Shown here one piece after another: positions 41,936-49,734 of a stretch of DNA of 64,000 bases. Every line of letters starts with the position of its first letter. The stretch's first letter is position 1. A model generated the notes under the pieces. The model worked only from the letters and a program-made list of their open reading frames with translations. It was not told the origin of the DNA and made no database searches. The stretch is from Spirochaetales bacterium (GTDB lineage Bacteria > Spirochaetota > Spirochaetia > Treponematales > Treponemataceae): positions 189,698-253,697 of the forward strand of contig QKEL01000013.1 of the NCBI GenBank assembly GCA_003252395.1, written 5' to 3'. A program made the position numbers and the translations under genes.

Positions 41936-41988
41936 TGAAAGTCAAGATACTTGACATCGCGTGGTAATTCTCTTATTCTCTGGAATAA
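41936..41988 (+). promoter_or_regulatory. promoter and palindromic operators of the MarR-ATPase operon
   Basis: A near-perfect promoter, TTGACA (41951-41956), 17 nt and TATTCT (41974-41979). GTCAAG-ATA-CTTGAC (41941-41955) is a perfect palindrome over the -35 box; with CTTGA at 41936 it makes three half-sites. TTATTC-TCTG-GAATAA (41973-41988) is a second perfect palindrome over the -10 box. Both are good candidates for binding by the MarR protein encoded next. Confidence 0.75.
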
Positions 41989-42000
41989 GAAGGAGCGCCC

Positions 42001-42468
42001 ATGAACGCGACAAATGGCGATACACCCGCCGGCAATTCCAACCCCAACCATAACCCCAATAGCCAATCCCTCTCGGAAGTCATGGTCGAACTCTTCGAGC
42101 GCCTTTCTTCCTGGGAACTTTCCGTCGTGGCGGAATCGGGCCTTTCGCTGCCCCTCATGCACGCCGTGGAATTATTGGGAATCTACGGGCCCATGAAAAT
42201 GCGCGACCTATGCGCCCGCCTCGGCGTTACCACCGGAACCCTCACCGTTACCGTGGACAAACTGGAAAAGGCGGGGCTCGTGGCCCGGGTGGCGAATCCC
42301 GAAGACCGCCGCTCCTGGTTCATAGAGTTGACCGAGGCGGGAAAGAAAACCCAGGCAGAGCATTCGGCCTATCATGGGCGACTGGTGGCTGAAGCCACCT
42401 CCGGCTTTAGCGAAGAGGAGCTCGCCCGCTTCGCCGATTTTATCAGGCGCTTCGTCGAGAACATGTGA
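42001..42468 (+). CDS. MarR-family regulator of the metal ATPase
   Basis: A 155-residue winged-helix regulator. An Asn-rich leader (PNHNPNSQ) is followed by the MarR helices, the recognition helix in RDLCARLGVTTGTLTVTVDKL and the wing ANPEDRRSWFIELT. Its stop lies 30 nt before the ATPase start, with the AAGGAG site between. The pairing suggests metal sensing as in AdcR/ZitR. Candidate ligands are the histidines near the start and in AEHSAYHGR; this is an inference. AAGGAG precedes the ATG. Confidence 0.9.
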   Translation: MNATNGDTPAGNSNPNHNPNSQSLSEVMVELFERLSSWELSVVAESGLSLPLMHAVELLGIYGPMKMRDLCARLGVTTGTLTVTVDKLEKAGLVARVANPEDRRSWFIELTEAGKKTQAEHSAYHGRLVAEATSGFSEEELARFADFIRRFVENM

Positions 42469-42497
42469 CGGAACGCCGTATCGCAAGGAGAGAGAAC

Positions 42498-44618
42498 ATG
42501 GCCAAATATAGGATACGGGGCTTGGACTGCGCGAACTGCGCGCTTACGATAGAGAAGGCCCTCAATAGGGAAGCGGGGCTCGAGAACGCCCGGGTAAACT
42601 TCGCCGCGGCCACCGTCGAGTTCGACGGCGCCTACGAGGCCGAGGCCCGGGCCGTCATTTCCAGCATCGAGCCGGGAGCCGCGGTATCGGCCGCGGATAA
42701 CGAAGCGCTTCCCGACCCCGACGCCGAAGCCGACGCCCTCGGCGCGGGGGCCCTGGTCCGAATCGCGGTCGCGGGCGCGCTTTTCGCGGTCGGCACGGCC
42801 TTTCACGACGCCCTGCACGCCACGCCCCTTTCCGTCGCCGAATACGCCGTGCTCCTTCCCGCCTACGTGCTCATCGGCTTTCCCGTGCTCCGGAGCGCCT
42901 TTACGAGTATATTGCGCGGGCAGGTGTTCAACGAGATGTTCCTCATGAGCGTCGCCACCGTGGGCGCCATCGCGATCCACCAGATACCCGAGGCCGTGGG
43001 CGTAATGCTCTTTTACTCCCTGGGCGAATACTTCCAGGACCGGGCCGTGGCAAAGTCCCGGCGCAATATTTCCACGCTCATGGATCTGCGGCCCGATAGC
43101 GCCCGCCTCGTGGTTAACGGCCGCCGCGAGACCGTTCCCCCCGCATCGGTCGCCGTGGGCTCGCTTATCGAGATCCTTCCCGGCGAGCGAATCCCCCTGG
43201 ACGGCTCGGTGGCCGAGGGCGAATCCTTTATCGATACTTCCTCGCTCACGGGCGAGTCCGTGCCCCGCCGCGTCGTTCCCGGCGACCCGGTCCTTTCCGG
43301 GTGCGTGAACGACGAGGGAAAGATTATCGTGCGGACGGAAAAGACCTTCGCCCAGTCCGCCGCCTCCCGGATACTCGAATTGGTGGAAGACGCGGCGGGC
43401 AGAAAGGCCCCGACCGAGCGGTTTATCTCCCGGTTCGCCGCGGTCTATACGCCCGCCGTGGTAATCGGCGCGGCGCTCATCGCCTTCGTGCCGCCCCTCC
43501 TGGTTCCCGGGGCTTCCCTCGCGGATTGGGCCTACCGCGCGCTGATACTCCTCGTTATCTCCTGCCCCTGCGCCCTGGTAATCTCGGTGCCCCTGGGCTA
43601 CTTCGGCGGCATCGGCGGCGCGGCGCGGCACAAGATACTCATAAAGGGGGCGAACTACCTGGACTCCCTCGCGCGGGCCGATACCGTCGTCTTCGACAAA
43701 ACGGGCACCCTCACCGAAGGGGTCTTCGCGGTAAACGAGACGGTTACCCGGAACGGCTTTACGGAGGATGGTCTTTTAGCCTGGGCCGCCGCCGCGGAAA
43801 GCCACTCGAGCCATCCCATCGCCCGCTCCATCCGGGAAGCCTACCGGGCCTCGCGCGAATCGAATACCCTCCGCTCGGCCGAATCGACGGCCGAATCGGT
43901 CGCGGAGATCAAGGGTCACGGCGTTATGGCCCGCGTGGAAGGACGCGCCGTTCTCGTCGGGAACGACCGGTTCCTCCACCGCGAAGACATCGCCCACGGG
44001 GACTGCGACGTTCCGGGAACCGTTACCTATATCGCCGTGGACGGAACATACGCCGGTTACCTCGTTATCTCGGACCGGGTCAAGGCGAACGCCGCGGCCA
44101 CCGTGGCGGACTTAAAGTCGCTCAGCGTACGGCGGACCGTCATGCTCACCGGCGACGACCGCGGCGCGGCGGAGAAGGTGGCCGAGGAAACCGGAATAGA
44201 CGGCGCGTACGCGGAACTGCTCCCCGCCGACAAGGTGGAACGCCTTGAGGAACTCCTTTCCGCCGCGCCGAAGGGAAAAACCACCGTATTCGTGGGCGAC
44301 GGCATGAACGACGCCCCGGTACTCGTCCGCGCCGACGTGGGAATCGCCATGGGCGGCCTCGGTTCCGACGCGGCCATCGAGGCGGCCGACGCGGTCATCA
44401 TGGACGACGATATCTCCCGCGTCCCCCATGCCATCCGAATCGCCCGGTTCACCCGCCGCGTGGTCGTCCAGAACATCGTCCTCGCCATGGCGGTCAAGGG
44501 CGCCTTCATCGCCCTCGGTTCCTTCGGCGTTGCCAATATGTGGGAAGCGGTCATCGCCGACGTGGGCGTCGCCCTCCTGGCCGTCCTCAATTCCCTGCGC
44601 ACCGTCCGGGTCAAATAA
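42498..44618 (+). CDS. Zn/Cd/Pb-type P1B ATPase
   Basis: A 706-residue heavy-metal efflux pump. The N-terminal HMA domain has the GLDCANCA metal motif. The membrane CPC motif (SCPCALVIS) is near residue 355, the phosphorylated Asp is in FDKTGTLTEG near 400, SSHPIA and the GDGMNDAP hinge near 600 follow, and the C-terminal GVANMWEAVIADVGVALLAVLNSLR is typical of ZntA/CadA. It exports Zn(II), Cd(II) or Pb(II) to the periplasm. AAGGAG sits 7 nt before ATG 42498. It is regulated with the MarR gene upstream. Confidence 0.94.
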   Translation: MAKYRIRGLDCANCALTIEKALNREAGLENARVNFAAATVEFDGAYEAEARAVISSIEPGAAVSAADNEALPDPDAEADALGAGALVRIAVAGALFAVGTAFHDALHATPLSVAEYAVLLPAYVLIGFPVLRSAFTSILRGQVFNEMFLMSVATVGAIAIHQIPEAVGVMLFYSLGEYFQDRAVAKSRRNISTLMDLRPDSARLVVNGRRETVPPASVAVGSLIEILPGERIPLDGSVAEGESFIDTSSLTGESVPRRVVPGDPVLSGCVNDEGKIIVRTEKTFAQSAASRILELVEDAAGRKAPTERFISRFAAVYTPAVVIGAALIAFVPPLLVPGASLADWAYRALILLVISCPCALVISVPLGYFGGIGGAARHKILIKGANYLDSLARADTVVFDKTGTLTEGVFAVNETVTRNGFTEDGLLAWAAAAESHSSHPIARSIREAYRASRESNTLRSAESTAESVAEIKGHGVMARVEGRAVLVGNDRFLHREDIAHGDCDVPGTVTYIAVDGTYAGYLVISDRVKANAAATVADLKSLSVRRTVMLTGDDRGAAEKVAEETGIDGAYAELLPADKVERLEELLSAAPKGKTTVFVGDGMNDAPVLVRADVGIAMGGLGSDAAIEAADAVIMDDDISRVPHAIRIARFTRRVVVQNIVLAMAVKGAFIALGSFGVANMWEAVIADVGVALLAVLNSLRTVRVK

Positions 44619-44624
44619 GGGGAA

Positions 44625-44735
44625 GGGGGAAGAGGCAGCGCGGGGCGCGGCGGCGCTCGACGCACGGGCGGAGCCCCCGCCCAGGGCGTCATTCCGGGGA
44701 GAAGGCGGAACGGAATCGGTCCCGTACGGGCGCTT
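44625..44735 (+). repeat. intergenic GAGGCAG/hairpin element, copy 5
   Basis: GAGGCAG (44632-44638) is followed 25 nt later by ACGGGCGGAGCC-C-CCGCCCAG, a hairpin shared with the inverted copy at 18838-18905. It lies downstream of the ATPase gene. Confidence 0.55.
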
Positions 44736-44744
44736 GCGCCGTAT

Positions 44745-44773
44745 TTGTTAAATCTTACTAAAACCATTATATT
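44745..44773 (+). promoter_or_regulatory. promoter of the DOMON-protein gene
   Basis: TTGTTA (44745-44750), a 17-nt spacer and TATATT (44768-44773), with CGGAGG about 10 nt before the ATG. Confidence 0.55.
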
Positions 44774-44803
44774 GAAGCATATACGGTATCCGGAGGTACT
44801 CAT

Positions 44804-45346
44804 ATGATTCGACGTCTTTCATCCGCATTGTTCGTTCTCGCCGCGTTCCTGACCGGTTTTGGCCTGCAGGCGCAGGAAGCCGGCTCTTGGGCGGCCCCAA
44901 AGACCGACGGCGTTCTTTCCGCGGGGGAATACCGCTACGAAAAAACCGCGTCCGGCATCACCCTGGGCGTAACGCTTTCTCCCGACGGAAAAACCCTTTT
45001 CGTGGCCGTGCGGGCCCCGACCGCGGGCTGGGTCGCCGCCGGGATCGGTTCCCTGAAGATGAACGGCGCCTTTATGGTTATCGCCTACGATGCCAACGGC
45101 GCGCCGACCGTCAGCGAGCAGACCGGCAAGGGACACGGCCATTCGCCCAACGCGACGAACAAACTGGCCGCGAGCGCCGTCCGGGAATCCGACGGCGTCA
45201 CCACGCTCGAACTGGTCGTGCCCGCCGCGGGCTATACCGAGGGAAACGCGATCAAACTGATCGCCGCCTACGGAAAGGCGGACAATCTCACCTCCATGCA
45301 CCGCGGCTTTCTCTCCGCCGAAGCGCCCCTCTCGGCAGCCCGATAA
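44804..45346 (+). CDS. exported DOMON-domain protein
   Basis: A 180-residue exported protein. The signal peptide ends in GLQAQ. The rest is a DOMON beta-sandwich: TDGVLSAGEYRYEKTASG, SPDGKTLFVAVRAPTAGWVAAG, GSLKMNGAFMVIAYD and TLELVVPAAG. DOMON domains bind heme or sugars; Met and His residues in KMNG and GKGHGHSPN could be heme ligands, but this is not certain. It converges with the DUF72 gene, 7 nt between stops, and an AGGCG-CGCCT hairpin spans the junction. Confidence 0.82.
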   Translation: MIRRLSSALFVLAAFLTGFGLQAQEAGSWAAPKTDGVLSAGEYRYEKTASGITLGVTLSPDGKTLFVAVRAPTAGWVAAGIGSLKMNGAFMVIAYDANGAPTVSEQTGKGHGHSPNATNKLAASAVRESDGVTTLELVVPAAGYTEGNAIKLIAAYGKADNLTSMHRGFLSAEAPLSAAR

Positions 45347-45353
45347 GGCGGTA

Positions 45354-46223
45354 TTACGCCTCGAGGGAGCGGAGCCGTTCTATCGTGAGCGGCGCGCTTC
45401 CCTCGAAATGGTTATTCACGTATACCTGCACCAGGCGGCTTCCCCGCGCGAGTTCCGCGATCGCCTCGGCCGTCCGCCTGAGGTCTTCTTTCGGTTCCGC
45501 GAGCCGGTTCCATTCGCCCTTGGTCTTCTCCTCTATCGCTTTTCGGTCCCCGCCTAAAAGCCGTACCGCGCACCGTTCCCCGATGAGGTCCCCGTGCCTT
45601 TCCACCAGCTCGTGGACGCGGGGAAGGTATATCTTTTCGGAAAATACGTGGCTCAGCCCCGAATCTTTCAGGAAACGGAAGTATTCCCGGGTCAGGTAAT
45701 TCGCGTTCCGGCATTCAATGCCCAGGGGCACCCGCCGCTCACGCGGAATTTCCCGTTCCACCGCCTCGGCGAAGGCCCCGAGCCGTTTCATGAACTCGTC
45801 GACCCCGGGCATTTTTTGTTTATTGAGATACTCGAATTCGAGTTCCGCGAGAAAGACGCGGTCACGCAGGGGAGCCAATCCGCGCAGGTATTCGTCGTAC
45901 GCGCTCGCCGAAAGAAAATCCGGGTTGGGAATAAGGGGCGCGCCTTTGTCCCTGCTCCTTTCATGGGTTAGGCTAACGCGCTCGCTCACCTTGCAGGCAA
46001 AGGTAAACCCTTCCGGCGTGCGCTCGCGGTACTCTCGCGCGTCTTGGGTGTCGGGCATGCGGTAGAACCAGCTATCCACCTCCACGGTGGGGTACCGGGA
46101 CGAATACTCCGTAAGGTACGCGGCAGAGTAGGGCTCCTTGCGGGAGTACACCAGGCCGATCCAGGAATCGTAATTCCAGGAACAGGTGCCCAGGGGAACC
46201 CGCTCCAAAAGGTTTGCGCTCAT
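45354..46223 (-). CDS. DUF72-family protein (YecE-like)
   Basis: A 289-residue TIM-barrel-like protein of the DUF72 family: LGTCSWNYDSWIGLVYS, the YSSRYPTVEVDSWFYRMPD motif, EGFTFACKVSERVS and the C-terminal VQVYVNNHFEGSAPLTIERL. The family has no established function. The ATG at 46223 is preceded 6 nt away by CATACT on the same strand and lacks a ribosome site. It is divergent from the RMD1-like gene, 69 nt apart. Confidence 0.92.
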   Translation of the reverse strand: MSANLLERVPLGTCSWNYDSWIGLVYSRKEPYSAAYLTEYSSRYPTVEVDSWFYRMPDTQDAREYRERTPEGFTFACKVSERVSLTHERSRDKGAPLIPNPDFLSASAYDEYLRGLAPLRDRVFLAELEFEYLNKQKMPGVDEFMKRLGAFAEAVEREIPRERRVPLGIECRNANYLTREYFRFLKDSGLSHVFSEKIYLPRVHELVERHGDLIGERCAVRLLGGDRKAIEEKTKGEWNRLAEPKEDLRRTAEAIAELARGSRLVQVYVNNHFEGSAPLTIERLRSLEA

Positions 46224-46229
46224 GGCTTA

Positions 46230-46235
46230 AGTATG
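46230..46235 (-). promoter_or_regulatory. -10 box of the DUF72 gene, leaderless
   Basis: CATACT on the minus strand ends 6 nt before the ATG. The -35 match is weak. Confidence 0.45.
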
Positions 46236-46280
46236 GCGCATTCCGGCGAAACGCGCGGGAACCTATCGCGAAAAAACGTG

Positions 46281-46286
46281 TATACT
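46281..46286 (+). promoter_or_regulatory. -10 box of the RMD1-like gene, leaderless
   Basis: TATACT is followed by GGTGGT and ATG 46293. The GGTGG could resemble a ribosome site but is too close to the start to work as one. Confidence 0.45.
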
Positions 46287-46292
46287 GGTGGT

Positions 46293-47456
46293 ATGGCCAA
46301 AAAAAGTAACGCTAACCGGTTGCATGAACTCGTTTTTTTCAGGATTTTCGACGTTGGTAGGGCCATTAACCTGCCTTCTTTGCAAAAAAGCCTCGCGGTG
46401 AGGGAGGAAGGCCCCACCGTCAGGGCTCCCTCTCGCCGCGACACGCCCGCCTCTTTGTCGCTTCCCCGCCCGCTGTTGGTTCCGCTCAAATCCGCCGCCT
46501 CAGAAGGGTACGGAACGCTCAAGGCCGAGGCGAAGGTCTACGAAGACGGCGCCATTACCGTGTGCCTCCGCCTTCGCGTCGCGACGAGCCTAGCGGGGCT
46601 CGAAACCATCGCCGGGGCGCCCATCGTCCGCGCGGACCGGCCGGGGGAAGCCTCCGGGAGCGCCGCGCCGGGCGAAACGATTACCCTCTCGGCATGGGCC
46701 GACCGGCTCTTCGGCGAAATGATCGATTTAATACGCCCCGCCATCCTTGATCCCGCCTCAAACCCCGGCAAGGATTTTGAGACCTATATCGCGTTTTGCA
46801 TGCTGGAATGCCCCGAGGGCCCGGAACGGTACGTGGAAAAAAACCGGACCGCCATCGCCTCGTTGATGATGGGCGCCCCGGCCGGCGAGGAGATTCACGA
46901 GCAAAAGATCGCCGAAACCCTCGCGAAGCCCTTTTCCTACGCCGCGACCGACATGGCGGTCTTCGACCTTGACCGCTGCTTTATCATAGATCCCCGGGGC
47001 GAGTACGAGGATATCCTTCTCATGATCGAGCACGCGAACTATCGCCTTCTGGAACTGCGGGTTCTGGACCGCCTCTTGGACAAGCGGCTCGACGAGGCGG
47101 AACGCGACCTCGGCTCCTTCTCCCGCCGGGGTCGGGCCCCCGTGGGCGCCGTGCGTAAGAAATTCGCGCGCATTCAATCCCTCCGCTTCGTCGCCCTGTT
47201 CGTGCTGGAAAACCTGGAAAACTCCTCGAAAATCATCGGCGACTACTACCTCGGCCAGATTTACGACCGCCTCTGCGCCCTGTTCAACACCGACGGTTGG
47301 AGCCGGTCGGTGGAACGCCGGCTGGATATATTGACCTCGGTATACGAGATGGTGAAGACCGACAACGCGGAGCGCCGGACCCTGGTCCTGGAAATCGTGT
47401 TTATCGCGGTGTGCATTATCCTCCCGGTCATCCAGATCTGGCAGGCTCTCTTATAG
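46293..47456 (+). CDS. RMD1/DUF155-like membrane-anchored protein
   Basis: A 387-residue protein with a single C-terminal membrane helix (LVLEIVFIAVCIILPVIQIW) preceded by RLDILTSVYEMVKTDNAERR. The middle has YAATDMAVFDLDRCFIIDP and a long helix pair (NYRLLELRVLDRLLDKRLDEAERDL). This layout matches the RMD1/YagE (DUF155) family known from fungi and some bacteria, with no defined bacterial role. The N-terminal third is Ala/Arg/Pro-rich and less conserved. The message is predicted to be leaderless. The family call is moderately sure. Confidence 0.65.
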   Translation: MAKKSNANRLHELVFFRIFDVGRAINLPSLQKSLAVREEGPTVRAPSRRDTPASLSLPRPLLVPLKSAASEGYGTLKAEAKVYEDGAITVCLRLRVATSLAGLETIAGAPIVRADRPGEASGSAAPGETITLSAWADRLFGEMIDLIRPAILDPASNPGKDFETYIAFCMLECPEGPERYVEKNRTAIASLMMGAPAGEEIHEQKIAETLAKPFSYAATDMAVFDLDRCFIIDPRGEYEDILLMIEHANYRLLELRVLDRLLDKRLDEAERDLGSFSRRGRAPVGAVRKKFARIQSLRFVALFVLENLENSSKIIGDYYLGQIYDRLCALFNTDGWSRSVERRLDILTSVYEMVKTDNAERRTLVLEIVFIAVCIILPVIQIWQALL

Positions 47457-47496
47457 GCGCGCTTTCGAAAGGGTTTCCCCCGCCGCCGTTTCCGTG

Positions 47497-47502
47497 TATA
47501 CT
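47497..47502 (+). promoter_or_regulatory. -10 box of the histidine-phosphatase gene
   Basis: TATACT, with TTTCCC 17 nt upstream at 47474-47479. The leader of about 40 nt carries a small TCCCG-CGGGA hairpin and GGGAGAGAGG. Confidence 0.45.
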
Positions 47503-47551
47503 GCCGGTCCCGCGAAACGGGATCGCGGTAACCGCTTGGGAGAGAGGGTTC

Positions 47552-48151
47552 ATGAGACTATTGTTCGCGAGGCACGGCGAAACCGACTGGAACGTCGCCG
47601 GCAGGATACAGGGCAGCGCCGATATCGCCCTCAACGAAAACGGCAGGGCTCAGGCGGTCGAGTTGGCCCAAAAAATCCGGGACATGCGCATTCCCGACCT
47701 GGTACTGTATTCCAGCCCCCAAAAACGAGCCTTCGAGACCGCACGTATCGTGGCCGAACGCGTCGGCGCCCCCCTTTCGGCGAAAAACGGGTTTGAGGAA
47801 ATCTCGTTCGGAAACTGGGAGGGCCTGTCCTGGAACGAGATCGAGCGGGTGTATCCCCGCGAATACGCCCGGTGGCGCGCGGACCGGCGGTACGACAAGT
47901 CCCATGGGGGAGAGTCCTACGAAGAAATGCTCCGCCGCGCGGGCGAGGCGGTTAGAAGCGTCGTCGCTTCCGCCGTCGGTACCCCGCTGATCGTTTCCCA
48001 CGGCGGGGTTATCCTCGCCCTGAAATGCATCGCGTTCGACATGCCCTTTTCGCAAATGCATCGGTACCGGTTGGGAAACGCGGAGGTCGTAACGTTCGAA
48101 AGCGAAACGCTACTGGGAAAACTGCCGGAACCGGACGCCATAACCGCGTAG
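47552..48151 (+). CDS. histidine phosphatase (phosphoglycerate-mutase-like)
   Basis: A 199-residue enzyme with the RHGE motif at residues 7-10, RIQGSADIALNENGRAQA, SSPQKRAFETA and the second catalytic histidine in IVSHGGVI. These are all features of the histidine phosphatase superfamily (GpmB/CobC-like). The substrate may be a sugar phosphate or an alpha-ribazole phosphate; context does not decide. GGGAGAGAGGG precedes the ATG. The long frame upstream to 47297 overlaps the previous gene and is rejected. Confidence 0.92.
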   Translation: MRLLFARHGETDWNVAGRIQGSADIALNENGRAQAVELAQKIRDMRIPDLVLYSSPQKRAFETARIVAERVGAPLSAKNGFEEISFGNWEGLSWNEIERVYPREYARWRADRRYDKSHGGESYEEMLRRAGEAVRSVVASAVGTPLIVSHGGVILALKCIAFDMPFSQMHRYRLGNAEVVTFESETLLGKLPEPDAITA

Positions 48152-48192
48152 CGGCGGTTACCGTACCGTATACAAGCCCAAGGAGGCACCGA

Positions 48193-48681
48193 ATAAACGA
48201 GTTTGAAACCATACTGGAACGAAGCAAGGCGAAACACCGGGAAATCATGAAAAAGCTTCGCCTGCTGTCAAAGCGGAATATTCCGGGCATCGAGCGGCAA
48301 ATCCACGCGTGGCACGAAGAGGTCTTCGGCACAATCGACTGTACCGCCTGCGGCCTTTGCTGCCGCAATATGGGCCCCATCTTCCGCAACACCGACGTAA
48401 AGCACATCTGCGCGGCCATCGGCGCCGACCCCAAGCGCTTTCACGAGGATTACCTGCAACAGGATCCCGACGGGGTCGGCTTTATGCTCCGCGAACTGCC
48501 CTGTCCCTTTCAGAACGCCGACAATACCTGCTCGATCTACGACGTGAGAACCCTCTCCTGCGTCAATTTTCCCCATACCAATTCGGTAAACATACGCCGA
48601 AAGCTCGGCGGCCTCGCCCTTGATTCCCTGTATTGCCCCGCCGCCTTCATGATTTGCGAGAAAATCATGGAAACCTACTAA
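48193..48681 (+). CDS. YkgJ-type cysteine-cluster protein with probable AUA start
   Basis: A protein of about 162 residues with the cysteine cluster DCTACGLCCRN and later cysteines in LPCPFQNADNTCSIYDVRTLSC and LYCPAAFMIC. This is typical of the YkgJ/DUF3109-like zinc/iron-cluster family of unknown function. The helical N-terminus NEFETILERSKAKHREIMKK is in frame. The codon at the right distance (6 nt) from a perfect AGGAGG (48181-48186) is ATA at 48193. The next ATG, 48247, has no ribosome site and would delete the helix. No GTG, TTG or ATG lies near. The start is therefore probably AUA. Confidence 0.75.
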   Translation: MNEFETILERSKAKHREIMKKLRLLSKRNIPGIERQIHAWHEEVFGTIDCTACGLCCRNMGPIFRNTDVKHICAAIGADPKRFHEDYLQQDPDGVGFMLRELPCPFQNADNTCSIYDVRTLSCVNFPHTNSVNIRRKLGGLALDSLYCPAAFMICEKIMETY

Positions 48682-48723
48682 GGCGGTTTCCCCGCCGCCG
48701 TGGCAAAGACGACGGCGCGCGAC

Positions 48724-48729
48724 TATACT
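48724..48729 (+). promoter_or_regulatory. -10 box of the DUF523 gene, leaderless
   Basis: TATACT ends 6 nt (TGATCC) before ATG 48736. TGGCAA at 48701-48706 is a possible -35 with a 17-nt spacer. Confidence 0.45.
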
Positions 48730-48735
48730 TGATCC

Positions 48736-49734
48736 ATGGACGCGATCATAAAAGAGAAGATACACATCGGGATATCCGCCTGCCAATTCGGGGCGAAGGT
48801 ACGCTATAACGGCAAGGGCCAGGACGTAACCCGCCTGATCGGGAGGGAGCGCGCCGATTTCGTGTGGCATCCCGTCTGTCCCGAAGTCATGAGCGGCCTC
48901 GGCGTTCCCCGGGTGCCGGTGAGCCTTCGGGGCGGCAACGGCGACGATTTTTGGGCCGGAAAGGCCGAAGTCAAATCCCGGGACGGGGACGTACTCGGGG
49001 AATGGATGCGCATGGGCTGCGCGGCCTGCCTCGATTCCCTGGAACGCGCCGGGATCAAGGCCTTCGTTTTTATGGAAGGAAGCCCCTCCTGCGGCGTGTA
49101 CCGCACCTCGCTCAAAAACCGCCGCCTTGGCCATCCGCCCGGCATTTTCGGCTCCCTCCTTTTAGAAAAGGGCTTTTTCCTGATACCCGCTCCCGACCTG
49201 CAAAGCCCCATACGGTGGTGGGACTGGCGGCGCAGGCTCTTCGCCTTTCTGTGGCTCGACGCAAAGCCCTTTGACCGGGCGGGAGAGGTCGTGGAGTGCT
49301 GGCATATCCTCAAATTCCTCTGCCAGGAACTTTCGCGCTCCGAAGCCGATGGCATGGGAAAGGAAATCGCGAGCCTGAAAGGGGTTGGACCGGAGGCCCT
49401 GCAGGCGCTGAAGCGGCGGATGCTCGACCTTTTGCGCAGGCCCTCGGACATTCAGAATATAAAGCAGTCGCTTTGGAAAAATTACCGATTCCTGAATAAA
49501 CGGTTCGGGATCGAGTCGGAAACCGTCAAAATGCCCGCCGAGGAGCGCGGCATGACCCGTATCGCGGCGGAATTGCTCTCCCTCGAGATCGTGACGTCGC
49601 GGCAAAACCTGCTGTTCGGTCCCGTTCCCGTCCATTACGACCGGTCCGGTTCCGGTACTCCCGAAGCGGACGAAGCGGACGAAGCGGACGCGGCGAATGA
49701 CCCGGAGCCCGCCGGGGACGCTGAATCGAACTAA
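48736..49734 (+). CDS. DUF523-domain protein with long C-terminal extension
   Basis: A 332-residue protein. Residues about 8-160 are a DUF523 domain: IGISACQFGAKVRYNG, HPVCPEVMSGLGVPRVPV, RMGCAACLDSLERAGIKAFV and MEGSPSCGVYRT, with conserved cysteines that may bind a metal cluster. The C-terminal part is helical and ends in an acidic tail with EADEADEADAAND. The function is unknown. Its stop overlaps the convergent RlmN stop by 4 nt. The transcript is predicted to be leaderless. Confidence 0.85.
   Translation: MDAIIKEKIHIGISACQFGAKVRYNGKGQDVTRLIGRERADFVWHPVCPEVMSGLGVPRVPVSLRGGNGDDFWAGKAEVKSRDGDVLGEWMRMGCAACLDSLERAGIKAFVFMEGSPSCGVYRTSLKNRRLGHPPGIFGSLLLEKGFFLIPAPDLQSPIRWWDWRRRLFAFLWLDAKPFDRAGEVVECWHILKFLCQELSRSEADGMGKEIASLKGVGPEALQALKRRMLDLLRRPSDIQNIKQSLWKNYRFLNKRFGIESETVKMPAEERGMTRIAAELLSLEIVTSRQNLLFGPVPVHYDRSGSGTPEADEADEADAANDPEPAGDAESN
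49663..49689. repeat. 9-bp coding tandem repeat
   Basis: GAAGCGGAC is repeated three times without change in the DUF523 gene and encodes a Glu-Ala-Asp tail. Slippage here would change the length but keep the frame. Confidence 0.8.

Noticed and set aside
42372-43631. A 419-codon open frame antisense to the metal ATPase
   Set aside because: It is a shadow of a well-conserved P-type ATPase with all catalytic motifs in the sense strand.
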